NCBI GenBank assembly: GCA_039105265.1
Contig: JAPFFF010000021.1
Location: forward strand, 1,364,001-1,428,000
DNA length: 64,000 bases
Reading direction: 5' to 3'
From: Tritrichomonas musculus
Taxonomy: Eukaryota > Parabasalia > Tritrichomonadida > Tritrichomonadidae
Shown: positions 20,045-29,857 of the stretch, piece by piece
Layout: each line of letters starts with the position of its first letter
How positions within the stretch are numbered: position 1 is the stretch's first letter
Program-made: the position numbers and the translations under genes
Notes under the pieces: generated by a model
What the model saw: only the letters and a program-made list of their open reading frames with translations
The model's database searches: none
What the model was told of the DNA's origin: nothing

Positions 20045-23000
20045 ATGGAAGTATATCTTCATGAATTATCTCTTATTCTAGAAGCTAATACTACAATCGG
20101 GAAAGAATCAGATGCAATTTCGAATCTTCAGACGCTTCAACGTACTCTAAAGACAGAATTAATCATTCCTTTTTCTTCGCAATTTTCACCAAAAATAATA
20201 GAAACAATTTTTTCGACCATTTTATCGCTTTCTTTTAAAGAATCTTCATCATCAAATCAAAATCACATTACATATTCGAATACAAATTCAAGCAATCCTA
20301 TTAACCCTTATTTAACTAACTACACTCAAATAAGCTTTCAAGATTCTTTGCATCATTTTTTGAATCATATAGTATCTCTTATGAAATCTTTTTGTCCTTC
20401 AACTTTATTAATGATTTTAACTAATCTATCACAAACAGAACAGCAAAAGGAAGAAAATAGTGTTATGGTTGTTTGGATTTCACAGTTAATTCCAATTCTT
20501 AAATTAAATGATCCTTTAACAATTCAACTTTGTGAAAAATTAATTCAATTTTGTCCTAAAAATTATTTACGCGATATTGCAGACGATTTTTGGGTTCTTT
20601 TAAGAGAAAAATTGGAAAAGGATGATCATTTAAGTATTCTTAAAAATGGAATTGATTTATCTGATCCTGGATTTGCTAAACAAGCTTCGATTCTTTGCCA
20701 AAAGTATCCAAATGATACAATATCATATTTAATTGAAAATGCTAGTATGCATTTTATATCAGTTTTTTTATCTAATTTACCAGAAACCGTTATTTTTGAT
20801 ACAATATCTCTTAATGCTCGCATAAGCGATGCAATTAATCTTGATGGCGATTTTGACGAAATGATTTATTCGCTTCAAGCCCTCCCCTACTTGATTGAAA
20901 GACTTTCTTATTTTAAGAAACAAAAGCAACAATTCGAAAAGGATAATAAAGAAGACGCAAATATTGAACTGAAAGATAGTAATAATGCAGATATAGATAT
21001 CTATTGTTCTGATGAAATTACTGCTTTAAGACCTGTTTGGAAAGGTATTTTAAGACAACTTAAATCATTATCATCATCAACAATTCTACAAAATTACATT
21101 GGCTCACGAACCTTCTTTATTGACACCCTTCTTTATGGCGAATCTCATGGTTTTGTCAGCTTTGAAGAAATTCTTCCTTATATTGATCTTGATGATGATG
21201 ATGTAAGTCCACTTCTCCAATCAGCTTATTTGAATGTTATTTTCAGCAAACATCTTGATAACGAGTTTATTAGATCTAAAGTCATGTCGTTTTTGAAGAT
21301 GATTCTTAGTTTATCAAGCATTGACCGTGTTGATGACGAAAACCACTGTAAACCATTGAACGATATGATTAGTTTTCTTAACAAAGAAGAAAACTATAAA
21401 GAATTGATGAAAATCGACGAAAAAGAATTTTTATCAATATTAAGAATGATATTCAATACGAACGCTGTTGCTTTTAACAAAAAGTCTATCATATCGTCAC
21501 AATTACGGTTTATTCTCAATCATTTTGACATTATCAACGAAAAAATGACATTTATTAATTTGGTAAAGTTTGTTCGAAAAGTCATTGAATTATCTACATC
21601 TACTACATCTATTTCTGATGATGATTTTGAACGCCTTTTGAAGTTGATTCGAAAGATTGACTACAAAGTTGAATTTAATCAACTTGATTGGTTTTCATAT
21701 GGCACACTCATTCATAGAAACATCAAACTTCTCCAGATCACCACTAGAGTTGATTCAAGCTTTGTTTTTGAGCTTCTTTCTGCCCATCTGATTGATGTGA
21801 ATGATATCTCAGATGCCTTGACGATCATTCTAAATAACGCAGAAATAGATAAAGAAACGGAAATAGAAACAGATTCTGCATCAACTGCATCAACAGGATC
21901 AGCATCCTCTAAAGAAAGTCGCAAGATTCAGAAAAACAGACAAATTTTGTCAGCATCTGTTCGAATCGCAATGAACTACTTTTCAAAATGCATTGAAATA
22001 ATTGGCTTTGATACAAATGAAGAACTTAGAAAATATAACCTCAATATCAGAACAAATCCCTCAAATAATTCAAGCGATTCAAGTTCATCGTCAAATGAAG
22101 TTACGTGGTTTGAACAAGGTCTGCTAGAGAATCTCTTTTTTGACATACAATGCCAATTTGAATATTCACGATTTGGACGTTTTTTGGCTGTTATAACTGA
22201 ATTTATTTACCAAGGTCGAAAAGCTGCTAAATTATCACAAAATGCAAAGATTCTCTTTGTTATTTACTGTCGCTTTCTTGGATCATTAATACCTGTTGCT
22301 TCATCTCACTTACTGACTGGTCTTATCAGTGACATCAAGGAGGAGCTGCAAAAAGGTGGCACATCTGCTAATAGTGAGAACTTGTTACCTGTTGTTACTT
22401 CGAATAAGAAGCAATTTTTCAGTCTTTATTTCCCTTCAAACCACTTTGATGCAATTGTTGATGCATCTGCTTCATTGTTTGGCATTGAAGAGACTTTCGT
22501 GATGTATCCAGAACTCGTCAATCATGCAATTACGTATTCGTTTCCTATTGCCAAAAAATTTTCGACGGTTTTATCGCAGCCATTACCAAAAATAAGAACT
22601 TTTTTGGCTTTTCTCGGTGTTGAAAAACATAAAAAGTGGATAGAAGAATGTATAAAGGCGATTCCTTTTGATAAATGGATATTAAGTGATTGTTGTTGTG
22701 ACGGCTATCGTGAAGGTGCTTGTAAAGTTGGACGCTTCGGATTAAATAACGTTTGCTTTGTCGATTCGATTAAAGAGTCACTGATTGAAGCGAAAAAGAA
22801 TGATTTAGCTAATATAAAGGAAGTTTTGGAACAATCACAAAATATTGATTTTGAAGGAATTTTAAATAATAAGATTGAGGATAGCGATGATAGTATTATT
22901 GGAAATGATGCTGAAGAAAAGGGAAATTTCTTTAATTCACTCGATATTAACCATCAAAAACTCTTGATATCTATTTATCATATATTTGGCGAGTCAGGTG

Positions 23001-25513
23001 AAAATGCTAATAATTTGGTTGATAATGAAGCAAAGAGTGATGAGAAAGATGAAAAAGAATTAAATTATGAGAAAAAGTTTTCATTCTCTTTCAATCAAGA
23101 AGAATTTATTCAATCAAATAAAAATGAAGTTCCCTTTCAATTCAATATTTCAGAGCCTTCTACAATTGCAAATTTGGTTTCTTTCTTTTGGCATTCATAC
23201 TCATTACAGGCTAAGCAAAACAAAGATGTTAATGATAACAGTAAAGAAATATCAATTGGAATTGGTTGTTTTGCCAATATTAATGAAGTCGAGAAATTTG
23301 TGCTTGAGCATTTAAATAATGTAAAATTGGTTCTCGGCTTTTTAACTTATGTTCAAAGATTTGACTCTTATACAATTGATGTTGATAAATGGGTGAATTC
23401 TCTTAAGCTTCAACAGATTAATTGCAGAGGTGATGATGAGCAATATTATATTTATTCATCAGCTCTTATTATTGACGCAATGACGAAGAAAGTCAACGAT
23501 AGAATAATTCAAAAAAGCGAACAAATTGAATCAAGCCAAGATTTGCGGAAGGACTTAGATAAGGGTGGATTAGTATCTCCATCAGACTTGATACCCGAAC
23601 CATGGATGAATTTTGTAAAAGATTCACTTGAGTTTATCGGTGTTTACAATGCAAAATCACTTGTTGCACTCTTTTTCAAGAAAAATGGATTTGCTCATCT
23701 TACAATTCGTGCCGTTTTCAGGCTCTTTGGGCTCATTTCGACATTTTTGGAAGTAGCTGAGACAGCAACAACAGAAATAATACATGCACCTAAAACTGAA
23801 GAAGAAGAAGATAACGAAGATAATGAGAAAGTGGTAAAAATTCAGAAGATAACTGGCCCAATGCTAAGTTGTGAAAGAATCGCGAATCAAATCAACAGAG
23901 AGAACATTGCACTCGGAATCGCTGAAGTTATTTCAACTATACCTTCTACTCTATCAAATGTTACTTTCTATATAAATGATACAGCCGAAACTGAAAGTGA
24001 TGACACAGATGCCAAAGTAAAGAAAACGCAATCAGTTGTTGAATTTGAAAGATTAGTCAACTTGGCAAAATCTATTGCTTCTGATTCAAAGAAACATTAT
24101 GATCAGCTTTTAAATACTTGCCTTGAAGCATTTAATGGAAGAACAACAGATGATATGTATTGCGAAATTCTATCAACTCTATCTTCAACGCTTTTCTCCA
24201 AATCAAGAGGCAAGCATCAAGAAGGTCCTAAAGTCAATTTCAGAAAGAGTGGAGTTACAAAGGACGAATTCACTTTTGATTATGATCTAAATTCAATGGA
24301 ATGTTATCGTCTTATTCCGACTAATTATCAGCACAATCAATGCCTTCTTTCTTTTGGTGAAAAATTACAGAATATTCAATCAGGAAACACTGTATTGGTT
24401 CCTTCTACGTTTATACAATCTCTCTTGAACAAACTTGACAAGGAATGCATTGTTACTCGCGATTTCTTTTTCCTTATATTTAATTTCGCTCTCAACACAG
24501 AACAATATCTGCATATTTGCCAATTATTGGAAGATAAATGTCCATGTACTCAAGATCATCTTCGATATCATTTTACCCAAGAGGATATTTACAAAAACTT
24601 TTTCAATTGCAAACCTCCTTCCTTTGAAAGAGGCGTTTTTCGTACATTTTTATCAAAATTCACAATCTGTGATCAAAAACAAATGAAATCAATCGTAACC
24701 AAGATGAAAACGATAACAGGAGTCAAAAGGATTCATCCTTCATTATGTTATGCAGGATCTAAGAAATACGGAATGAAACCTTGGAAAAATAATCATTTTG
24801 CTAATCTTCCTTCTCTTCTTTCAATTGGTTACATTGATTTGAAGACAGTGATGCGAAGCTTCACTGAAATTGGAACATCTCCAATTGAGATATTCACAAC
24901 TTTATCGTCAATTCAAAATAAGGAATTGGAAGACGTTCATGCATGGCCATCAGCACAAGATGCACGTGAAGATTTCGCACTTGCCATATTCAACATGGCA
25001 ATAAATACTAAACGAATCAAAATCAAAACAGAGGACAAGAACGAAGAAGAAAATAATGACAATAATAATAATGACAGTGAGCCTATTGTTGTTGTGGGAG
25101 GAGTTCATGGTAAAAATGGTCAAAGCATATTTGGAAATGATTGCCATTATTATGATGATTTCGGTATTGCAAGAAGTTTCAATTTCCATCGTGATTTCGC
25201 ATTTGCAAAACGTGTTTCTGAAGTTTTATTGCAGAGAATTCCAATAGATATTGCTGCAAAGATGCTTTTTGATTATAATATTATAACAAATCCAATTGAA
25301 TGCAATAATCCAATCAATACTGCAATCGCAGCAAACAGAATTTTGCAATTAGCAAAGATAACCTGTCGCGATAATATCGTATCCGATTTTAATGCATTAC
25401 TAGAGAAATCTGATGATAAAGACAAAACAGAAAATAAAGATTTTTCTGTTTTTGAGTTTTTACAAAAGATGAATGATATTGAATCAATTAGTAAGATGAT
25501 TCATAGAAAATAA
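20045..25513 (+). CDS. Very large helical-repeat-like protein of unknown function (1822 aa)
   Basis: This is the largest gene in the window and is uninterrupted. The sequence is mostly amphipathic helices of the kind found in HEAT/ARM solenoids, broken by acidic, Ser-rich or Asn/Asp-rich linkers (~610-640, ~675-690, ~945-960, ~1240-1260, ~1665-1690). A Cys cluster SDCCCDGYREGACKVGRFG (~880-900) is unusual and could bind a metal. Near the C-terminus, LEDKCPCTQDHLRYHF and the following ~1500-1640 region look the most conserved. There is no signal peptide and no clear membrane span. I cannot match it to a known family. A giant scaffold or E3-ligase-like solenoid lacking a recognisable RING or HECT is one possibility. 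Confidence 0.8.
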   Translation: MEVYLHELSLILEANTTIGKESDAISNLQTLQRTLKTELIIPFSSQFSPKIIETIFSTILSLSFKESSSSNQNHITYSNTNSSNPINPYLTNYTQISFQDSLHHFLNHIVSLMKSFCPSTLLMILTNLSQTEQQKEENSVMVVWISQLIPILKLNDPLTIQLCEKLIQFCPKNYLRDIADDFWVLLREKLEKDDHLSILKNGIDLSDPGFAKQASILCQKYPNDTISYLIENASMHFISVFLSNLPETVIFDTISLNARISDAINLDGDFDEMIYSLQALPYLIERLSYFKKQKQQFEKDNKEDANIELKDSNNADIDIYCSDEITALRPVWKGILRQLKSLSSSTILQNYIGSRTFFIDTLLYGESHGFVSFEEILPYIDLDDDDVSPLLQSAYLNVIFSKHLDNEFIRSKVMSFLKMILSLSSIDRVDDENHCKPLNDMISFLNKEENYKELMKIDEKEFLSILRMIFNTNAVAFNKKSIISSQLRFILNHFDIINEKMTFINLVKFVRKVIELSTSTTSISDDDFERLLKLIRKIDYKVEFNQLDWFSYGTLIHRNIKLLQITTRVDSSFVFELLSAHLIDVNDISDALTIILNNAEIDKETEIETDSASTASTGSASSKESRKIQKNRQILSASVRIAMNYFSKCIEIIGFDTNEELRKYNLNIRTNPSNNSSDSSSSSNEVTWFEQGLLENLFFDIQCQFEYSRFGRFLAVITEFIYQGRKAAKLSQNAKILFVIYCRFLGSLIPVASSHLLTGLISDIKEELQKGGTSANSENLLPVVTSNKKQFFSLYFPSNHFDAIVDASASLFGIEETFVMYPELVNHAITYSFPIAKKFSTVLSQPLPKIRTFLAFLGVEKHKKWIEECIKAIPFDKWILSDCCCDGYREGACKVGRFGLNNVCFVDSIKESLIEAKKNDLANIKEVLEQSQNIDFEGILNNKIEDSDDSIIGNDAEEKGNFFNSLDINHQKLLISIYHIFGESGENANNLVDNEAKSDEKDEKELNYEKKFSFSFNQEEFIQSNKNEVPFQFNISEPSTIANLVSFFWHSYSLQAKQNKDVNDNSKEISIGIGCFANINEVEKFVLEHLNNVKLVLGFLTYVQRFDSYTIDVDKWVNSLKLQQINCRGDDEQYYIYSSALIIDAMTKKVNDRIIQKSEQIESSQDLRKDLDKGGLVSPSDLIPEPWMNFVKDSLEFIGVYNAKSLVALFFKKNGFAHLTIRAVFRLFGLISTFLEVAETATTEIIHAPKTEEEEDNEDNEKVVKIQKITGPMLSCERIANQINRENIALGIAEVISTIPSTLSNVTFYINDTAETESDDTDAKVKKTQSVVEFERLVNLAKSIASDSKKHYDQLLNTCLEAFNGRTTDDMYCEILSTLSSTLFSKSRGKHQEGPKVNFRKSGVTKDEFTFDYDLNSMECYRLIPTNYQHNQCLLSFGEKLQNIQSGNTVLVPSTFIQSLLNKLDKECIVTRDFFFLIFNFALNTEQYLHICQLLEDKCPCTQDHLRYHFTQEDIYKNFFNCKPPSFERGVFRTFLSKFTICDQKQMKSIVTKMKTITGVKRIHPSLCYAGSKKYGMKPWKNNHFANLPSLLSIGYIDLKTVMRSFTEIGTSPIEIFTTLSSIQNKELEDVHAWPSAQDAREDFALAIFNMAINTKRIKIKTEDKNEEENNDNNNNDSEPIVVVGGVHGKNGQSIFGNDCHYYDDFGIARSFNFHRDFAFAKRVSEVLLQRIPIDIAAKMLFDYNIITNPIECNNPINTAIAANRILQLAKITCRDNIVSDFNALLEKSDDKDKTENKDFSVFEFLQKMNDIESISKMIHRK

Positions 25514-26012
25514 TTTATTTTAATGTTGTTATTTATAAGATATTTTTAAAACATTGAAATCTGACATTAATTTTTATTTTATTCAATTTTTTTGAATTCA
25601 TAAAAGAATTTTGATTGTAAAAGTTTTTCGTTTTTTCAGTTTATGCAAGTCACAAATGCATAAATAATATATATCTAATTTAATGCATATTGGATTAGAA
25701 AAGGATAATTTTAGTTAGAACATTTGGAAATAAAAACGTTTATTTTTATAAAAATTAAAAAAATGCATAAATATATTTATTAGACTAAGTAAAACAAGAT
25801 ATTTAAATCAATTAAATATTTAAACTTAATTTTTTAATTTATATAAAAAAATAATTAAATAATATGATATAAATTTCAAGATATAGGTAAATTTTTTGTT
25901 TTTCAATTCAATCACATGACGTTAAGCATTGAAAAATAATAAAAATAAAAATCATCGTGAAATATAAAAAAGACGTTAACGAGGAATTTATATCACTTTT
26001 TTTAAGGAAATA
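25514..26012. other. Upstream region of the first coiled-coil paralogue
   Basis: These 499 bp hold a TGACGT motif (25917-25922), a GACGTTAACG patch near 25971 and an initiator-like TCACTTT (25993-25999) shortly before the ATG at 26013. Related TGACGT motifs recur upstream of the two sister genes. The rest is plain AT-rich sequence. Confidence 0.5.
25993..25999 (+). promoter_or_regulatory. Initiator-like motif, first coiled-coil paralogue
   Basis: TCACTTT matches the trichomonad initiator pattern TCA(+1)PyT(T/A) and would give an 18-nt 5' leader. The sister genes have TCATTTT at an almost identical distance from their ATG, which supports the call. Confidence 0.55.
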
Positions 26013-26846
26013 ATGTCAATAACCTCAGCAACTGATATTCAGGAAGTTCAAGCTACTGAACAACAAGTAAATAATAAGTATTCAACAATGACCATTGCAG
26101 AATTACGAAAAGAAAGAGAAGTTCAAGTGAACGAATTAGCATTTGAAGAGGTAGCTCTTATTGATGAAGCAATCAATAATTTGCATCTAGATAACACAGA
26201 AAAAGTGATATCCGAAGAAACACAAAAATTATCAGAAGTAATTGATGTCCTTTTCAAAAGATATGATTCATCAGTAAACATGGTTAAAGAAAAGTATGAT
26301 AAGAATGAAGATAAGTACCGTACACAATCAATGGAAAACATTGAACGTATGAAAGAACGTCATAATCAAAAATTGGCTGAGTTGGAAACCAAAAAGTCGC
26401 AAAGATTACAACGAGCAGAAGAGCGACGATCAGTCAAAGATCAAGAATTAAAAGAAAAGGCCAAGAATCTTGCACGTCAAGGTGAAATCGATGAAGCAAT
26501 TCAATATCGAACTGAATCAGAAATAATGAAAGAGCTCGAAATCCAAGCAAGAAAGAAGGACATTGATTGCCGTTTTGAAAGGATGATGAATAATCTTAAC
26601 ACAAAGCAAGAAAACAACATGAGAATTATTGAAGATAGCTTTTCAAGTACTCTTGACCGTATCCAAACAGAAAAAGAAGAAGAACTTAAAACAACAAACC
26701 AAGCCTTAAAGATAAATATCAATTATGCTTTGCAAAAAGCTATTTATAGTGGAACACGTAACGTTAAACGTGACAAGCGTGTTGATTTTGTTCAAAGAAT
26801 GAACGGATTTGTTCAAAGTAAAATCGAAGGAGAAAAAGAATTTTAA
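26013..26846 (+). CDS. Coiled-coil protein, paralogue A of a three-gene family
   Basis: This 277-aa protein is almost wholly charged helix. It shares with the two genes to its right the N-terminal block NNKYSTMT-AELRKEREVQVN, a central AKNLARQGEIDEAIQYRTES block and the C-terminal IYSGTRNVKR-KRVDF-QR block. By eye it is about 65-70% identical to them at the protein level, so it is an older duplicate. There is no signal peptide or membrane span. The short N-terminal tail before YSTMT and the regular KE/ER-rich heptads suggest a filament-forming or cytoskeletal scaffold protein. I recognise no named family. The start is supported by the aligned MS start of the sisters. Confidence 0.85.
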   Translation: MSITSATDIQEVQATEQQVNNKYSTMTIAELRKEREVQVNELAFEEVALIDEAINNLHLDNTEKVISEETQKLSEVIDVLFKRYDSSVNMVKEKYDKNEDKYRTQSMENIERMKERHNQKLAELETKKSQRLQRAEERRSVKDQELKEKAKNLARQGEIDEAIQYRTESEIMKELEIQARKKDIDCRFERMMNNLNTKQENNMRIIEDSFSSTLDRIQTEKEEELKTTNQALKININYALQKAIYSGTRNVKRDKRVDFVQRMNGFVQSKIEGEKEF

Positions 26847-27183
26847 AACTAAGATTGTTTGCATATCGAATGCATTCAATTTTTGGATATTAATTAATCG
26901 AAGTATGAATATTAATAAACATGAAATCATTGGAAAATCTTCTTTATTATATTAACTTGATTAATGTTGGTATTGTACAATATAGCACTACAAACAAGAA
27001 TTTTCTTCAAAGTAATTTGTTATAAATTTAAATCAAAAATATCTTCTAATATTTTTCAAAAAAGTAATAAGCATAAAGAAAAAAATAAAATATTTTATAA
27101 GAAGGAGTATTTTTTATTTAATGTTGTTCAATATAAAAATAGTGATGGTTTAATCAATTAAATGATTAAAGCAAGTTCGTGTT

Positions 27184-28035
27184 TTAAAATGTTTTTTCTG
27201 TTTCAATCTTATTTTGAACAAATCCATTAATACGTTGAATGAAATCAACACGTTTCTCTCGTTTAACATTGCGTGTTCCACTGTAAATAGCTTTTTGTAA
27301 TGCTGATGTGATGTTTGCACGCAAAACTTGATTGGTGGTCCTCATTTCTTCTTCTTTAGCTGATTGAATTCGATCAAGTGCTGTTGAAAAGTTGTCGTTG
27401 ATGATTCTTGCGTTGCTTTCTTGTTTAGAATCAAGTGTGCTAAATACTTTTTCATAATGACTATTGATTTCTTCTTTCCTTGCTTGAATTTCAAGTTCTT
27501 TCACTTGTTCTGATTCTGTACGATATTGAATAGCTTCATCAATTTCACCTTGACGAGCAAGATTCTTAGCTTTCGCTTTAAGTTCCATGTCTTTAGCTGA
27601 TGGACGTTCTTCTGCTCGAAGCATCTTCTTAGTTTTCTTGCTTTCAAGTTCAACTTTCTTTTGGTTATGACGTTCTCTCATACGTTCAAGATTTTCATTA
27701 GATTGTGCTCGGTGTTTATTTTCATTCTTATCTGCCTTCTCTTTAACATTGTTAATTGAATTACCATAGCGTTCAAAAAGAACATCAATAACTTCGGATA
27801 ACTTTTTAGTTTCTTCTGTAATGATCTTTTCCGTATTGTCTTGATGATAATTTCTAATAGCTTCATCAATGATAGCAACTTCTTCAAAAGCTAATTTATT
27901 TACTTGTACTTCTCGTTCTTTTCTTAATTCCGCAAGTGTCATTGTTGAATATTTGTTGTTAACTTGTTCTTCTGATCCTTCCATCTCTTCCATTGTTTGC
28001 TTTTCTTCAATATCAGATGATGATATTACAGACAT
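27184..28035 (-). CDS. Coiled-coil protein, paralogue B (inverted copy)
   Basis: A 283-aa protein starting at MSVISSSDIEEK (ATG at 28035). The frame is open to 28077, but those extra codons lie mostly outside the duplicated arm and are not shared with the sister copy, so the internal ATG is preferred. The protein is identical to paralogue C. It is a long charged coiled coil with the family blocks YSTMTLAELRKEREVQVN, NLARQGEIDEAIQYRTE and IYSGTRNVKREKRVDF. It is transcribed away from the central spacer, head to head with paralogue C. Function is unknown; a structural role is inferred from composition only. Perfect identity means either very recent duplication or ongoing gene conversion. Confidence 0.85.
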   Translation of the reverse strand: MSVISSSDIEEKQTMEEMEGSEEQVNNKYSTMTLAELRKEREVQVNKLAFEEVAIIDEAIRNYHQDNTEKIITEETKKLSEVIDVLFERYGNSINNVKEKADKNENKHRAQSNENLERMRERHNQKKVELESKKTKKMLRAEERPSAKDMELKAKAKNLARQGEIDEAIQYRTESEQVKELEIQARKEEINSHYEKVFSTLDSKQESNARIINDNFSTALDRIQSAKEEEMRTTNQVLRANITSALQKAIYSGTRNVKREKRVDFIQRINGFVQNKIETEKTF

Positions 28036-28047
28036 TTCTCTTAAATT

Positions 28048-28054
28048 AAAATGA
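28048..28054 (-). promoter_or_regulatory. Initiator-like motif, paralogue B
   Basis: On the minus strand this reads TCATTTT, 12 nt before the ATG at 28035. It lies inside the duplicated arm and mirrors the motif of paralogue C. Confidence 0.5.
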
Positions 28055-28059
28055 TGTAA

Positions 28060-28496
28060 AAACTTATTAAACGTCATTTTTATTTTCGATCATATTTATT
28101 GAAAATTTTCAATGATTTATTATTAACTAACGTACACTTAATTTAATTCGATTTTTAATTAAAACTAATCTACTTCGTCCAATATTCATTGAATTTTTTT
28201 TTTATTTTACATTTTTTAAACGTATTCATATGTTGCTATTTTTTCAATGAAAAATGCCTTGCACTCTTTTTTACTTATTTAAATTTTTGGCAATACTGCT
28301 AAAGTTTAACTAACGTCATTCATTCAAATTTTTATTTTGAAAATAAAAAACAAAAATTCTAATTTTATGAAATATTTCATTGATAAATAGAATAAAAAGT
28401 ATTTTTTTAATGGTCGTCATAAACATTAACCATAATGACGTTTGTTCTCAAATATTTTCATATTGTTTCAAATGTGAACTGTACGTTTATGAGATA
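28060..28496. other. Central spacer between inverted-repeat arms
   Basis: This 437-bp single-copy spacer separates two divergently transcribed identical genes. It contains three TGACGT/ACGTCA motifs (28071-28076, 28313-28318, 28436-28441), two of which flank the spacer ends in mirror orientation. It must supply the upstream part of both promoters. No open frame of note was seen. Confidence 0.6.
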
Positions 28497-28501
28497 TTAC
28501 A

Positions 28502-28508
28502 TCATTTT
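28502..28508 (+). promoter_or_regulatory. Initiator-like motif, paralogue C
   Basis: TCATTTT lies 12 nt before the ATG at 28521. It fits the trichomonad initiator pattern and would give a leader of about 17 nt. Confidence 0.5.
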
Positions 28509-28520
28509 AATTTAAGAGAA

Positions 28521-29372
28521 ATGTCTGTAATATCATCATCTGATATTGAAGAAAAGCAAACAATGGAAGAGATGGAAGGATCAGAAGAACAAGTTAACAA
28601 CAAATATTCAACAATGACACTTGCGGAATTAAGAAAAGAACGAGAAGTACAAGTAAATAAATTAGCTTTTGAAGAAGTTGCTATCATTGATGAAGCTATT
28701 AGAAATTATCATCAAGACAATACGGAAAAGATCATTACAGAAGAAACTAAAAAGTTATCCGAAGTTATTGATGTTCTTTTTGAACGCTATGGTAATTCAA
28801 TTAACAATGTTAAAGAGAAGGCAGATAAGAATGAAAATAAACACCGAGCACAATCTAATGAAAATCTTGAACGTATGAGAGAACGTCATAACCAAAAGAA
28901 AGTTGAACTTGAAAGCAAGAAAACTAAGAAGATGCTTCGAGCAGAAGAACGTCCATCAGCTAAAGACATGGAACTTAAAGCGAAAGCTAAGAATCTTGCT
29001 CGTCAAGGTGAAATTGATGAAGCTATTCAATATCGTACAGAATCAGAACAAGTGAAAGAACTTGAAATTCAAGCAAGGAAAGAAGAAATCAATAGTCATT
29101 ATGAAAAAGTATTTAGCACACTTGATTCTAAACAAGAAAGCAACGCAAGAATCATCAACGACAACTTTTCAACAGCACTTGATCGAATTCAATCAGCTAA
29201 AGAAGAAGAAATGAGGACCACCAATCAAGTTTTGCGTGCAAACATCACATCAGCATTACAAAAAGCTATTTACAGTGGAACACGCAATGTTAAACGAGAG
29301 AAACGTGTTGATTTCATTCAACGTATTAATGGATTTGTTCAAAATAAGATTGAAACAGAAAAAACATTTTAA
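28521..29372 (+). CDS. Coiled-coil protein, paralogue C (inverted copy)
   Basis: A 283-aa protein, identical to paralogue B over its full length. An open frame extends upstream to 28380, but that part lies mainly in the single-copy spacer and has no counterpart in the sisters, so MSVISSSD at 28521 is the likely start. The heptad-rich helix runs from about residue 25 to the end. The Lys/Arg-rich C-terminal block (TRNVKREKRVDF) is the most conserved part across all three paralogues and may mediate binding or assembly. No catalytic motif, signal peptide or membrane span is present. Confidence 0.85.
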   Translation: MSVISSSDIEEKQTMEEMEGSEEQVNNKYSTMTLAELRKEREVQVNKLAFEEVAIIDEAIRNYHQDNTEKIITEETKKLSEVIDVLFERYGNSINNVKEKADKNENKHRAQSNENLERMRERHNQKKVELESKKTKKMLRAEERPSAKDMELKAKAKNLARQGEIDEAIQYRTESEQVKELEIQARKEEINSHYEKVFSTLDSKQESNARIINDNFSTALDRIQSAKEEEMRTTNQVLRANITSALQKAIYSGTRNVKREKRVDFIQRINGFVQNKIETEKTF

Positions 29373-29476
29373 AACACGAACTTGCTTTAATCATTTAATT
29401 GATTAAACCATCACTATTTTTATATTGAACAACATTAAATAAAAAATACTCCTTCTTATAAAATATTTTATTTTTT

Positions 29477-29857
29477 ATATTTATGTTTGGACATCAATTT
29501 TCTAATCCTTTTAATAAATTTTTATTCACTATATGTTTAATATTATTATTGACAATTTGATACCATAAACCTGTATTAAGTAATATATTAAGAATATCCA
29601 AGATCTTTCATAAAAAAATGAAAAAAATAGATAATATTCATTTAAAACCAAATAATGTCATACAAACTATTTCTTTTTATTTTTCATTTAGACAAAGTTA
29701 ATTATCGCAATGATAATATCCAAATCTCTTTTATCCAAAAAATAAAAAAATATATTAGATAAATTTATTAACAAACAAATATAATATCATGGAAAAAATC
29801 AATGAAATTGAATTTCGTGAATACAAAAAATATGCATATCATTATTAATAAATTGAA
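29477..29857. other. Intergenic, no gene seen
   Basis: AT-rich sequence downstream of the right repeat arm and downstream of the minus-strand cyclin gene. No RNA gene or repeat was recognised. Confidence 0.4.

Larger units (their letters stand above)
27080..28059 (-). repeat. Left arm of a 980-bp inverted repeat
   Basis: This arm is the reverse complement of 28497-29476. I checked both boundaries base by base. The outer ends diverge after a T6/A6 tract and the inner ends diverge just before TTACATCAT. The encoded proteins and even the shadow frames are identical, so the arms appear to be 100% or nearly 100% identical. Each arm holds one whole coiled-coil gene, its initiator and about 100 bp of 3' flank. 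Confidence 0.93.
28497..29476 (+). repeat. Right arm of a 980-bp inverted repeat
   Basis: This arm mirrors 27080-28059: positions pair so that the two coordinates sum to 56556. It carries paralogue C and the same 3' flank, ending in the shared stretch TATAAAATATTTTATTTTTT. Confidence 0.93.

Noticed and set aside
28380-28520. N-terminal extension of coiled-coil paralogue C
   Set aside because: The extension lies almost wholly in the single-copy spacer, is absent from the sisters and precedes the initiator-like motif, so the internal ATG is preferred.
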